Source: Chlorobiota bacterium
GTDB taxonomy: Bacteria; Bacteroidota; Ignavibacteria; OLB7
NCBI GenBank assembly: GCA_016710285.1
Contig: JADJXR010000001.1
Location: 1,364,001 to 1,428,000, forward strand
DNA length: 64,000 nucleotides
Direction of reading: 5' to 3'
The notes under the pieces were generated by a model. The model saw only the letters and a program-made list of their open reading frames with translations. It did no database searches and had not been told where the DNA came from. The translations under genes and the position numbers were made by a program. Positions 9,598 to 18,073 of the stretch are shown here, piece after piece (the stretch's first letter is position 1; each line of letters begins with the position of its first letter).

Positions 9598-10380
9598 ATG
9601 ATTCCTCCAACCGAAACCTTTGCCGATTTCCTTGCCATTGTCCGCCGGCTTCGCCGCGATTGCCCGTGGGACCGCGAGCAAACCCACGCATCCATTGCTC
9701 CGCTGCTGATTGAAGAAGCCTACGAGGTCAAGGAATCGGTGGAGGACAAGAACGATGAAGAATTGAAGAAGGAATTAGGGGACATCCTGCTGCACGCCGT
9801 GATGCACTCGGTGATTGCCGAGGAACGGGGCGCGTTCAATTTCGATGATGTGGTCCGGACCATCTCCCGCAAGCTGGTCCACCGTCACCCTCATGTGTAT
9901 GGCGACGTGCAAGCCAACAATGCCGAAGAAGTCCGCGAGAACTGGGAGCAGTTAAAGATGAAAGAAGGGAGGCGTTCGCTGTTCGAGAATATGCCGAAGG
10001 CGTTGCCCGCGCTGCAACGTGCCGACCGCGTTCAGGAGAAAGCATCGAAGGTTGGGTTCGATTGGGAGGAGCCGGAGGATGTTTGGGGGAAGGTGCGTGA
10101 GGAGATGGAAGAGTTGCACGCCGAAACCACAACCGGAGGCACACCCCAGCGGATTGAAGAGGAGTTTGGGGACCTGCTGTTTGCGCTGGTGAACTACGGG
10201 CGGTTTATCGGCGTTGCGCCGGAGGAAGCATTGCACCGCACCACCAACAAATTTATCCGCCGGTTTCAACACATCGAGGCGCGGCTGATGGAGCAGGGGA
10301 AAACCTTCAACGATGTTGGCCTTGCCGAAATGGATGGATATTGGAATGAGGCAAAGATGAACACCGAAGGTCCCGGATAA
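9598..10380 (+). CDS. mazG: Nucleoside triphosphate pyrophosphohydrolase MazG
   Basis: Cytosolic all-alpha NTP pyrophosphatase, 260 residues, full length for MazG. The N-terminal domain shows LRRDCPWDREQTHASIAPLLIEEAYE and the metal-binding EExxE...ExxD pattern in EEAYEV and ELGDILLHAVMHS. The second MazG domain is seen at about 145-235 (EEPEDVWGKVREEMEEL, EEEFGDLLFALVNYGRF). MazG hydrolyses (d)NTPs to the monophosphate and PPi, cleaning up non-canonical nucleotides and, in some bacteria, limiting (p)ppGpp signalling. A bidirectional terminator follows. Confidence 0.95.
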   Translation: MIPPTETFADFLAIVRRLRRDCPWDREQTHASIAPLLIEEAYEVKESVEDKNDEELKKELGDILLHAVMHSVIAEERGAFNFDDVVRTISRKLVHRHPHVYGDVQANNAEEVRENWEQLKMKEGRRSLFENMPKALPALQRADRVQEKASKVGFDWEEPEDVWGKVREEMEELHAETTTGGTPQRIEEEFGDLLFALVNYGRFIGVAPEEALHRTTNKFIRRFQHIEARLMEQGKTFNDVGLAEMDGYWNEAKMNTEGPG

Positions 10381-10392
10381 GCCGAAAAAAAC

Positions 10393-10424
10393 AGAAGAGC
10401 TTCACCACACGGCGAAGCTCTTCT
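10393..10424. terminator. Bidirectional terminator between mazG and 2TM gene
   Basis: Perfect 11-bp stem AGAAGAGCTTC / GAAGCTCTTCT with a 10-base loop. An A-tract at 10384-10390 would serve as a U-tract for the leftward transcript. It lies between two convergent genes. Confidence 0.8.
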
Positions 10425-10445
10425 GGCATGTACGCTGCTCGGTTG

Positions 10446-11018
10446 TTAGCCAATCTCCAACCGCTTGTTCCCTTTCTGAATCACCAGCTTATTCCCCTTT
10501 GTTTCGATGGTGAACTTCTGGCGGCGTTGGCGTTCTTGCAGCAATTGTTGGCGTTGGCGGTTTTCTTTTGCTATCACTTTCCGCGCCCCTTTTTCAATCT
10601 CCTTGTCGTTTGGCCAGAAGGTGTTCGCGGTGTCGAACGCCAAGCCGATGCCCCATCCCAGAATTGGCCAGATTGCCCAGAAACCTCCACCGGTCATAAT
10701 GTTGATAACAATCAGAACCGTGTTGATAATCAGGTAGGAGCGCAGGTGTTCGAAGTAGTTCCGTTTTTGCTGAGCCAGCCATGTTCGTTTGGCATTTTCG
10801 GTTGTTCCAACCTCCGATTGCTCCATGATTGCCAGTTCAAGCTGGGCGGGGTCAATGCCAAGTTCGCGGGCGGTTGCAATAAGGTCATCGTGGCTGATGC
10901 CGCCAGCTGCGTTCCCTTGCTGGCGGTGAAGCGCGCGCTGTAGGATTGCCTCCACTTCTTCTTGCGAGTAGCGGCGTGGTTCGTCTAGATTATCGGCGTT
11001 GGAACTGTACTGAATCAT
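10446..11018 (-). CDS. 2TM domain membrane protein
   Basis: Membrane protein of 190 residues. A short helical N-terminal segment (RRYSQEEVEAILQRALHRQ ... DDLIATARELGIDPAQLELAI) resembles those found before 2TM domains. Two membrane helices follow at about 93-135 (YLIINTVLIVINIMTGGGFWAIWPILGWGIGLAF), then a basic, glutamine-rich cytosolic tail (KVIAKENRQRQQLLQERQRRQKF). It matches the 2TM domain family (PF13239), which is sometimes fused to histidine kinases. Function unknown. It faces mazG with a shared terminator. Confidence 0.7.
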   Translation of the reverse strand: MIQYSSNADNLDEPRRYSQEEVEAILQRALHRQQGNAAGGISHDDLIATARELGIDPAQLELAIMEQSEVGTTENAKRTWLAQQKRNYFEHLRSYLIINTVLIVINIMTGGGFWAIWPILGWGIGLAFDTANTFWPNDKEIEKGARKVIAKENRQRQQLLQERQRRQKFTIETKGNKLVIQKGNKRLEIG

Positions 11019-11155
11019 GGTCGTTCTGCTGGGCAGTCATCTGCGTAGATTATTTCCATCAATCGTGGGTGCGGTGCTTGACGTGTGAACTGGGACGGAT
11101 GTTGCAGCCGCAAAATACAAGGCATCATCGCCAACGCAAAGGGGTTTTCTGGGCC

Positions 11156-11854
11156 TTAGCGTTCAAGGGGGTGATGCTCGATAAGATGAACCCCATCAAG
11201 ATCGTAGAGGGCTTTCAGCAGCTGGCGGCGTTCGGCTTTTGCGCCAAAGAAATGGAACGTTAGGGTATCGGGCGCGTTCGGTTGGCTCCCTTTTTCCATG
11301 GAGTAATTACCCAGATGATCCTCGAACATATCCAGCAGTGCCAGCACCCGTTCGTGGGTTTGCGGGATGGGGTCAATGAAGAAGCGATAGACGCGGGAAA
11401 GGCGGCGGTGGATCTTAAGCTCCAGCCGATGCAGCGCAAGGATCATCACCACAACTGCACCGCTTACCACGCACGCGCTCAGCAAATAACCGTAGCCGAT
11501 CATCATGCCAATCGAGGCCATCAGCCAGATAATGGCGGCGGTGGTCATCCCTTTCACGATGTTCCCTTTCTCGTGCAGGATTGCCCCGGCCCCCAGGAAT
11601 CCAATGCCGGAGACGATTTGCGCAGCAATGCGTGTGGGGTCCGAGGCCGCGTTCCCTTTGGCCATTTCCACGCTCATCACCGTAAAGATCATCGCGCCAA
11701 CGCAGACGATGATGCTGGTGCGCAGCCCGGCAGGTTTCCCGGTGGTCTCCCGTTCCATTCCGATTGCCCCGCCACAAAGCACGGCCACCAGAAACTTCAG
11801 CGCAAAGCCGGGCGCCAGCCGGAGCAATTGGTCAATGCTTTCAAACGTGTCCAT
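11156..11854 (-). CDS. MgtC/SapB family membrane protein
   Basis: Inner-membrane protein of 232 residues starting at the ATG at 11854 (MDTFESIDQLLRLAPG). A start further upstream would add a non-hydrophobic stretch overlapping the likely promoter at 11861-11868. The MgtC signature is present: FLVAVLCGGAIGMEREXXGKPAGLRTSIIVCVGAMIF (read with TT at XX), then AQIVSGIGFLGAGAILHEKGNIVKGMTTAAIIWLMASIGM. A C-terminal cytosolic ACT-like region follows (LTFHFFGAKAERRQLLKALYDLDGV). MgtC proteins are linked to magnesium homeostasis and, in pathogens, intracellular survival; the substrate here is unknown. Confidence 0.9.
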   Translation of the reverse strand: MDTFESIDQLLRLAPGFALKFLVAVLCGGAIGMERETTGKPAGLRTSIIVCVGAMIFTVMSVEMAKGNAASDPTRIAAQIVSGIGFLGAGAILHEKGNIVKGMTTAAIIWLMASIGMMIGYGYLLSACVVSGAVVVMILALHRLELKIHRRLSRVYRFFIDPIPQTHERVLALLDMFEDHLGNYSMEKGSQPNAPDTLTFHFFGAKAERRQLLKALYDLDGVHLIEHHPLER

Positions 11855-11860
11855 GAAGCG

Positions 11861-11868
11861 CGAAACTA
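11861..11868 (-). promoter_or_regulatory. TAnnTTYG box upstream of mgtC-like gene
   Basis: On the minus strand TAGTTTCG lies 6 bases upstream of the ATG at 11854, implying a very short leader. It is one of several such boxes just upstream of starts in this window. Confidence 0.35.
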
Positions 11869-11926
11869 TGCGCGGCGGCGGGATGGAGCAAGCAAGGAGT
11901 GTCAAAACTGGGGGGGGGGAGGATCA

Positions 11927-12868
11927 TCAATAGGTGAGCAACAGCCTATCGCGAACAACTTCCTGCTCCAGGGTTTCCCCAGCCATTTGAAATCGCCGAA
12001 GCATAGACCGTCCGCAGTTGACCAATGCTTCTTGCTCAAACAAGCCATCAGGAAGGGGGACATCGCACAACAAGCCGCCCGAACGCTTCGTTCCGTCAAT
12101 ACTGAGGACCACAAAAACGCCGCGCCGTTTGCATGATTCAATCGCCGTAATCAGCCGTGCCAAATCAAATTGTTGGGCACCATAGAGGATGCTTTGGGAA
12201 TGGGAGTATGGGGGGTCGCAATAGATCAGATCGCCGAACTTTGCCGAACTCATCACTTCCTCAAAATCTGCGTGAACGAACTCCGTATGCTGCGTTCGGC
12301 GATGCCACAGATCAACACGAGCAGCAAATGACGTTGGTGAAATAGGGGCATGAACACCGCAGGGGGTGCTTATGTAGCCATCGTGTTGGCGGAAACGGAT
12401 CACCCCTCCATAGCAGGTTCGTGATAAAAACAGCAAATCGGCACCGTTCGGCAAGGCATTGTACGCCGCTTTTATTTTTTCAAATACTGTGGACTTATCC
12501 CCTTTGCTCATCTGAAGCCAACGCTCCTGATACCATCGTTTTAAGGTTTCCGGCGATGATGATAGGGTTTGCCATATCTCAATTAATGGCTTCAAAGTAT
12601 CGGAGCCAATGGCCGAAGTGGGGGCCAACGTACCCAACACTCCTCCGCTGCCTAAAAATGGTTCCATATAACGCCCAAAACGGGGTGGGAAGTAGCCGAT
12701 AATTTCATGGGCAAATCGTTGCTTATTCCCAATCCATTTCAACAACTGTGTTTTAAAGGGGGCGGCCACCCCTTGCGCCATGGCTGAAGCTCCGGCCTGG
12801 GCATAAGGAAGCATAAGCTGCAGATCGGGTTCAGCAACCTTAGCGGATAGTGAGTGAGTTCTATTCAT
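11927..12868 (-). CDS. D12-class adenine-N6 DNA methyltransferase of an R-M system
   Basis: DNA adenine methylase of 313 residues. The SAM-binding region is KWIGNKQ ... EPFLGSGGVLGTL (about 44-81), the D12/Dam form of motif I. The catalytic DPPY motif is LIYCDPPYSHSQS (218-221). The sequence FLSRTCYGGVIRFRQHDGYISTPCG between them is typical of type II alpha-class enzymes. It lies divergent to a small XRE regulator and a PD-(D/E)XK nuclease gene, so it is very likely the modification half of a type II restriction-modification system. Its base composition is lower in G+C than the surroundings. The recognition site is unknown. Confidence 0.92.
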   Translation of the reverse strand: MNRTHSLSAKVAEPDLQLMLPYAQAGASAMAQGVAAPFKTQLLKWIGNKQRFAHEIIGYFPPRFGRYMEPFLGSGGVLGTLAPTSAIGSDTLKPLIEIWQTLSSSPETLKRWYQERWLQMSKGDKSTVFEKIKAAYNALPNGADLLFLSRTCYGGVIRFRQHDGYISTPCGVHAPISPTSFAARVDLWHRRTQHTEFVHADFEEVMSSAKFGDLIYCDPPYSHSQSILYGAQQFDLARLITAIESCKRRGVFVVLSIDGTKRSGGLLCDVPLPDGLFEQEALVNCGRSMLRRFQMAGETLEQEVVRDRLLLTY

Positions 12869-12881
12869 ACGGCATTAAAAA

Positions 12882-12898
12882 TATCCTTTTTTGGGATA
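12882..12898. promoter_or_regulatory. Possible controller operator (inverted repeat)
   Basis: TATCC and GGATA arms separated by 7 bases lie in the 91-bp gap between the divergent methylase and controller genes. Its position suits a C-protein operator, but the arms are short and no second half-site pair was recognised. Confidence 0.25.
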
Positions 12899-12959
12899 CG
12901 GGGTGATTCGGTCGCAAGTTATGGACATCGTTCGGCTTTGACACTATTGCAGCAGCGCA

Positions 12960-13220
12960 ATGCCTAAAAGCATCCATCGGGAAGAGCATCAAATTTTGAT
13001 TCGATTACTGCGCGAAGCACGCCGTGACGCTGGCCTACGCCAATCGGAAATGGCGGAGCGGTTGGGGCAGCCTCAGTCGTTTGTTAGCAAGTACGAGTCT
13101 GGCGAGCGTCGCTTAGATATCATCGAGCTACGGAACATCTGCCATGCCATTGGCCTAACATTGCCTTCGGTTGTTGCCATGCTGGAAGCCGAGCTGAACA
13201 CCATAGAAAACCGCCCATGA
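12960..13220 (+). CDS. XRE-family controller (C) protein of the R-M system
   Basis: Small helix-turn-helix regulator of 86 residues. Residues about 9-65 form a Cro/C1-type HTH (LIRLLREARRDAGLRQSEMAERLGQ, QSFVSKYESGERRLDIIELRNICHAIG). Its size and its overlap with the next gene (ATGA, 4 bases) are those of type II controller proteins, which delay and balance nuclease expression after entry into a new host. No ribosome-binding site is visible before the ATG, consistent with a leaderless or weakly translated message as often reported for C genes. Its target is presumably the intergenic gap to the divergent methylase. Confidence 0.85.
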   Translation: MPKSIHREEHQILIRLLREARRDAGLRQSEMAERLGQPQSFVSKYESGERRLDIIELRNICHAIGLTLPSVVAMLEAELNTIENRP

Positions 13221-14068
13221 TTGCAAGCCCGCAGTTTACAGCACTACCCAAATCGTTCTGGGCATGTGTTCGGTACATCAGCCAAAAAGGGGGATATACC
13301 GATCGTGCTACGGGAGAGGTAAAGGCCTACGACCTTGAGTCTATTCGCAACCTTCTTCAACCGTTCGAAATCCCCCCAGAGCACTTGGCATCTCACCAGC
13401 CAATGGATGTTCTGCTGCAGGCGTATTTCCGCTATCGTGCTGCTGCCTTAAACGATCGCATTCGTTGGTTGCTGATGGATAGAGCCGAGGCGCAACAACT
13501 ATTCCAAAAACTACAGGAAGAATTGCAGCCACAATGTCCAATCCCCCACAACAAGCAGAAGGGGGAAAAAGCGGGACCCGCCTACCTAACCGGCATTGTG
13601 AATATGCTGATAGAAGCGAACCTGAAAAACCTACCGGTTGATTACAACCCCCTGCAACTCCCTACAATAGCAGCGGGCAAGGCTTTGCAACGCACCTTGT
13701 CACGCCGTTATGATGGCTGCTTCCCAAGCGTCAACAACCCGATTGCGCTGTGGGAGATAAAAGAATACTACCACACCACAACATTCGGAAGCCGCGTTGC
13801 CGATGGCATTTATGAGACGCTGTTAGACGGAATGGAGCTGGAAGAAGCGCGACGCAGCAAGCAACGGAATATCCAGCACCTGCTGATTGTTGACTCGCAT
13901 TTCACATGGTGGGTCTGTGGACGATCCTACCTTTGCCGGCTGGTGGATATGCTCAACATGGGGTACGTTGACGAGGTTTTATTTGGCAAAGAAGTGCTGG
14001 ACCGCCTCCCGATTATCGCTGAAGCATGGACGCAGGCCTACCGGCAGCAATATCCCCTCCAAGAGTGA
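13217..14068 (+). CDS. Putative type II restriction endonuclease, PD-(D/E)XK type
   Basis: Protein of 283 residues, translationally coupled to the controller gene. I see a PD-(D/E)XK-like core: YDG with Asp166, then 13 residues to WEIKEYY giving Glu180-x-Lys182, followed by a conserved-looking stretch TFGSRVADGIYETLLDG and the strand HLLIVDSHFTWW. I do not recognise a named family. Gene order methylase / controller-nuclease, the size, and the catalytic pattern support a restriction endonuclease cutting the site protected by the adjacent methylase. Specificity cannot be read. A nuclease of another defence type is the main alternative. Confidence 0.75.
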   Translation: MIASPQFTALPKSFWACVRYISQKGGYTDRATGEVKAYDLESIRNLLQPFEIPPEHLASHQPMDVLLQAYFRYRAAALNDRIRWLLMDRAEAQQLFQKLQEELQPQCPIPHNKQKGEKAGPAYLTGIVNMLIEANLKNLPVDYNPLQLPTIAAGKALQRTLSRRYDGCFPSVNNPIALWEIKEYYHTTTFGSRVADGIYETLLDGMELEEARRSKQRNIQHLLIVDSHFTWWVCGRSYLCRLVDMLNMGYVDEVLFGKEVLDRLPIIAEAWTQAYRQQYPLQE

Positions 14069-14231
14069 CCTGTTACCCCTGCCCGCATCTGCGTCCTGTT
14101 GTTGCTATTAGTGGTTTGGTGGCGGATTCCGGTATCCTCGTGTACTTTTCCACTTTCTGCCAGAACCGATTCCACTATATTATCCGCGTTGATCCGCGGG
14201 GTCATCGGTAACTCACTTTTCCTGAATCATC

Positions 14232-15653
14232 ATGGTGCATCTTCGCTGCGTCCCGGCTGCCCGCCGGAACGTGCTGCGGCAGGGTTTGGCTGGGCTGTTC
14301 CTGCTTGCGGCGTTCTTCCCCACACTCTACGCCCAAACCTCCGGTGCCGGAATCACTGCCCCGGAAAAAGCCTACTCCCGCTTCGTGCTGGATAATGGGT
14401 TGGAAGTGGTGGTGGTTCCTAACCATCTGGTCCCAATCGCTACGCTAGAGCTTGCCACGCGCAACGGCTCCTTCACCGAAGGACCGGAGTATGCGGGGTT
14501 GTCGCACTTGTACGAGCATATGTTCTTCAAGGCCAACAACAAGTATCCAAGTGGCGAGGCGTTCAGCGCGGTGCTTAGCGCGAACGGCATCATCTTCAAC
14601 GCCACCACCCGCGAGGAAGTGGTGTACTACTACTTCACCCTCCCGATTGAAAACCTTGAAAAAGGGATGGAGATCATGTCCGGCGCGGCGCAGCTTCCGG
14701 CATTCGACGTTGCCGAGCTGGAGCGGGAGCGCGAGGTGGTGATTGGCGAGTTCGACCGCCACGAATCCAACCCCTTCTTTGCCTTCAACCGCGCAATGGA
14801 CCAAGCCTTGTGGGGCGATGTCGTCACCCGCAAGCAGCCGATTGGCCAACGCCCGGTGATTAAAACCGCCACCCCAGAAAAAATGCGGTTCATCCAGAAG
14901 AAATACTACATCCCCAACAACTGCGCGCTGATTGTTGCCGGCGATGTTGATTCGGCCAGCGTCCATCAGCTTGCCGAGAAGTACTTCAGCGATTGGAAGG
15001 AAGGGGAAAACCCGTTCCAGAAGGACCCGCCGCCAATGGCCAAACCGCTCACCGAAAAAAAATTGGTGACAGTCCCCGCCCCGGTGGATGTTGCACAAGT
15101 GGAGTACCGTTTCCACGGCCCCTCCATCGGCATTGATAACGCAGCTACCTACGCCGCCGATGTCTTCCTGTTTATCCTTCGCCAACCGCAATCGCGCTTC
15201 CAACGGAAGCTGGTGGAAAGTGGGATTTCCCAGGGGGCAGGAATGGGATATTACACCCAACGCTACGTTGGCCCGATTCAGGTGGAAGCCGTCTGCGCGC
15301 CGGAGAATATCAAGAAGCTGCAGGAAGCATTGTGGGAAGAAATCCAGGCCTTCGACTCCCCCGATTACTTCACCGATGAGGAACTGGAAACCGCAAAAGC
15401 AATCCTGCACGTGGACCACCTGTACGACAGCGAGGAGACCACCGATTGGACCCACACGCTTTCGTTTTGGTGGAGCACCACAGGGCTGGATTACTTCCGT
15501 GGCTACCTTGATAACCTTTCCAAAGTGACCCGCAAGGATATCCAGAACTACATCCGCACATACGTCAAAGGGAAGAACTACATCCTGGGAATCGCCAGCA
15601 ACCAGCAAGCCCTGAACAACCTTAACCTCAACAAGTCGGAGGTGTTGAAATAA
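14232..15653 (+). CDS. M16 family zinc metallopeptidase (active subunit)
   Basis: Exported insulinase-like peptidase of 473 residues with a signal peptide (GLAGLFLLAAFFPTLYAQ). The inverted zinc motif HxxEH is HLYEH at 92-96, with the third ligand expected in ELEREREVVIGEF about 75 residues later. The second M16 half contains the R/Y-type elements (GAGMGYYTQRYVGPIQVEAVCAP). M16 B-type periplasmic enzymes usually work as a pair of an active and an inactive subunit; the next gene overlaps by one base and lacks the zinc motif. They probably degrade peptides in the periplasm. Confidence 0.92.
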   Translation: MVHLRCVPAARRNVLRQGLAGLFLLAAFFPTLYAQTSGAGITAPEKAYSRFVLDNGLEVVVVPNHLVPIATLELATRNGSFTEGPEYAGLSHLYEHMFFKANNKYPSGEAFSAVLSANGIIFNATTREEVVYYYFTLPIENLEKGMEIMSGAAQLPAFDVAELEREREVVIGEFDRHESNPFFAFNRAMDQALWGDVVTRKQPIGQRPVIKTATPEKMRFIQKKYYIPNNCALIVAGDVDSASVHQLAEKYFSDWKEGENPFQKDPPPMAKPLTEKKLVTVPAPVDVAQVEYRFHGPSIGIDNAATYAADVFLFILRQPQSRFQRKLVESGISQGAGMGYYTQRYVGPIQVEAVCAPENIKKLQEALWEEIQAFDSPDYFTDEELETAKAILHVDHLYDSEETTDWTHTLSFWWSTTGLDYFRGYLDNLSKVTRKDIQNYIRTYVKGKNYILGIASNQQALNNLNLNKSEVLK

Positions 15654-17089
15654 TGATTCGCAATCACGCATCAATCGCCCGCATTTCCGGCTGCCGTTGG
15701 CTTCTCATCCCGATGCTTGCGGCGTTGCTGGCCCCCATTGGCTGCGCTTCCTCAAAGAAGCAGCCGCAGGTGATCTACTACCGCGGCGCGCCAAGCAACG
15801 TGAAGGAATTCACCGTGGATGGGCTTCGGGTTATCCTTCGCCAAACGGACCCGGGGTCCCAAGTGGTCAGCGCAAAACTTTTTATTGATGGCGGGCTTGC
15901 GGCAATCCCGCAAGGGGTCTCGCCAGCGGTGCAGCAGCTTGCGCTTCAGCTTCCCCCGCTTAGCGGCCCCGGAGGGATGACCAAAGAGGAATACCGCCGC
16001 GTTCTCGACCGCCTAAACAGCGGAATCGTCCCCGGCGACGACCGCGACTACTCGGTGATGACCCTCCGTTGCGTGCTGGAGAATTTCGACAAATCATGGG
16101 ACCTGTTCACCGGCGTTATCATGCGCCCGAAGATTGACCCCGTGGAATTCCAGAACGCCAAGGAACGATTGATGATTGGCCTTCGCAACCGCTTCAACAG
16201 CCCCGAAGCCTACGCCAATTATCTGGCCGACAGCGCCTTCTACCACGGCCACCCCTACGGGCGGTTTGCGCAGGAACCGGACGTTGCGCCAATCACCGAA
16301 AAGATGCTGTTGGATTACTACAAATCCATGTTCGTGAAGTCCCGCGTCTTCCTTGTGGTGGTGGGGAATATTGATTCCGCCAGCCTGCATCATCGCGTGG
16401 CAGGCAGCTTTGGGGAACTGCCGCAAGGAACCTACATCGCACGTGCGGTCCCGCCACCGCAGAACGCCACAAAGCAGACGCTGATTGTTCGCCCACCATA
16501 CGGCGGCGGGCGCGCCGTCACCAGCTACATGGTTGCGCGGTATCTGGCCCCCAACCGTGGCGACAGCCTTTACTTCCCGATGATGCGCCTTACCAGCTTC
16601 CTTGCCGGCCATATGTTCCGCGAGGTGCGGGTGCAACGGAACCTGAGCTACGCCCCCGATGCCGAGATTGAGTTCGGGCGTTCCTCCTACGGCCAGCTTA
16701 CCGTCTCCACCACGCTCCCCGACTCCACATGGCGCGTGGCAAAAGGGGATGTGGTTGATCTGTTCCGCGAAATCGTCATCAGCGAGCAATCCATTCGGAA
16801 CGGGTTGGTGGGGTGGCTTACCAGCAACTACATGCGCCAGCAAACCGCCGAATCGCAAGCCAACGAGATGGGGATTGCCGAGCTTTACACCGGCTCCTGG
16901 AAAAATGCTTTCCGCACGTTGGATGCAATCCGGGCAATCAAGCCGGCGCAGATGAACCTTGCCGCACGGCGATACCTGCGGAACTTCACCATTGTGATTG
17001 TTGGGAACCCATCGGAGATTGACAAGAGCAACTACCGCCAGACGGCAGAAGATGCGTCGGAGGAGATTGACCTTTCGCCCGAGGGATAG
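15653..17089 (+). CDS. M16 family peptidase-like lipoprotein (inactive partner)
   Basis: Lipoprotein of 478 residues. The N-terminus ends in a lipobox LLAPIGC with Cys31 as the lipid anchor. The region where the zinc motif should lie reads VQQLALQLPPLSG, so HxxEH is absent and the subunit is presumably non-catalytic. The rest follows the M16 fold (MTLRCVLENFDKSWDLF, FYHGHPYGRFAQEPDVAPIT, MVARYLAPNRGD). It overlaps the stop of the preceding active M16 gene (ATGA-type coupling), so the two are expected to form a heterodimer anchored to the envelope. Confidence 0.88.
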   Translation: MIRNHASIARISGCRWLLIPMLAALLAPIGCASSKKQPQVIYYRGAPSNVKEFTVDGLRVILRQTDPGSQVVSAKLFIDGGLAAIPQGVSPAVQQLALQLPPLSGPGGMTKEEYRRVLDRLNSGIVPGDDRDYSVMTLRCVLENFDKSWDLFTGVIMRPKIDPVEFQNAKERLMIGLRNRFNSPEAYANYLADSAFYHGHPYGRFAQEPDVAPITEKMLLDYYKSMFVKSRVFLVVVGNIDSASLHHRVAGSFGELPQGTYIARAVPPPQNATKQTLIVRPPYGGGRAVTSYMVARYLAPNRGDSLYFPMMRLTSFLAGHMFREVRVQRNLSYAPDAEIEFGRSSYGQLTVSTTLPDSTWRVAKGDVVDLFREIVISEQSIRNGLVGWLTSNYMRQQTAESQANEMGIAELYTGSWKNAFRTLDAIRAIKPAQMNLAARRYLRNFTIVIVGNPSEIDKSNYRQTAEDASEEIDLSPEG

Positions 17090-17092
17090 CCG

Positions 17093-18073
17093 GTGAAGCG
17101 GGTGTTCGTTTGGTCCACGCTGGATACGCCGTTCATCCGCGATGATGTTGAGCTTCTGCGGGAACATTTCGCGGTGGAGCTGAAGATTGCATCGGGATTC
17201 CGTGCACTGCCGATGATTGTTCGGGGTGTGCGGAATTCCGATGTCAGCATCAGTTGGTTTGGATCGGTCTATTCTGTGCCGCTGATCTTTTTTGCCGGCC
17301 TGTTCCGCCGCCGCTCGGTGGTGATTATCGGCGGGGTGGATGCCGCCCGCGACCCGCAGAACAACTACGGCATCTGGCGCAGCCGCTGGAAAAGCACGTT
17401 GTTGCGGTGGGGGCTTCCCCGCGCCCACCATATCCTTGCCGTTGCGGAATCGCTTGCGGCAGAATTGCGCCAGCGCGTTGGCTGCCCGCTTCCCCAACTG
17501 GAGACGCTCCCCACTGGCTACGCCCCCAACCGTTGGGTTCCCAGCGGCAGCCCAGCGGAAGCAACGGTGCTGTGCGTTGCCAACTGCGACACCCCCCAGC
17601 GATTGGCAATCAAGGGGATTGATCTTCTGCTGATTGCCGCCCAGCAGCTTCCCGAACTTCAAATCTCCATCATTGGCATTGCCCCTGCGGTGCGGGCGTT
17701 GCTTCCGCCGGTTCCTTCCAACGTCACCATTCTTCCCCCGATTCCTCGCGATCAACTTCTGCCACGCTACCAGCAAGCCATGATCTTCTGCCAGCCTTCA
17801 CGGCGCGAAGGATTGCCGAACACACTGTGCGAAGCAATGCTCTGCGGCTGCATCCCCGTTGGAGCCGATGTTGGGGGGATTGGCGATGCGATTGGCGATG
17901 CCGGGTTTGTGGTTCCCCCCAACGACCCCGAAGCATTGCGCCACGCGCTTGCCGCTGCCGCACAGCTGCCGCAACGCCACGGCCTTCGCGCCAGGGACCG
18001 GGTCGTTGCAAAATTCTCGCGAAGCCAGCGGGAAGCGCGGCTTGTTCAGATTATCACCGGCAAGCAGCCATGA
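17093..18073 (+). CDS. GT4-like glycosyltransferase
   Basis: Cytosolic GT-B glycosyltransferase of 326 residues. The C-terminal half shows the family 4 donor-binding pattern QPSRREGLPNTLCEAMLCGCIPVGADVGGIGDAI with the ExxxxxxxE pair. The N-terminal acceptor half is shorter than usual. It starts 3 bases after the M16 lipoprotein gene and overlaps the flippase gene at ATGA. This suggests assembly and export of a surface glycan, though the sugar and acceptor are not deducible. Confidence 0.87.
   Translation: MKRVFVWSTLDTPFIRDDVELLREHFAVELKIASGFRALPMIVRGVRNSDVSISWFGSVYSVPLIFFAGLFRRRSVVIIGGVDAARDPQNNYGIWRSRWKSTLLRWGLPRAHHILAVAESLAAELRQRVGCPLPQLETLPTGYAPNRWVPSGSPAEATVLCVANCDTPQRLAIKGIDLLLIAAQQLPELQISIIGIAPAVRALLPPVPSNVTILPPIPRDQLLPRYQQAMIFCQPSRREGLPNTLCEAMLCGCIPVGADVGGIGDAIGDAGFVVPPNDPEALRHALAAAAQLPQRHGLRARDRVVAKFSRSQREARLVQIITGKQP

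Noticed and set aside
14445..15674. 409-codon antisense frame across the active M16 gene
   Set aside because: The sense strand has clear catalytic motifs; the antisense protein is compositionally odd and matches nothing I know.
16094..17776. 560-codon open frame antisense to the M16 lipoprotein and glycosyltransferase genes
   Set aside because: It has no domain or signal; its length comes from GC-rich codon structure of the real genes on the other strand.
17827..18069. Upstream extension of the flippase to 17827
   Set aside because: It would overlap the glycosyltransferase by 246 bases; the ATGA junction at 18070 is the natural start.
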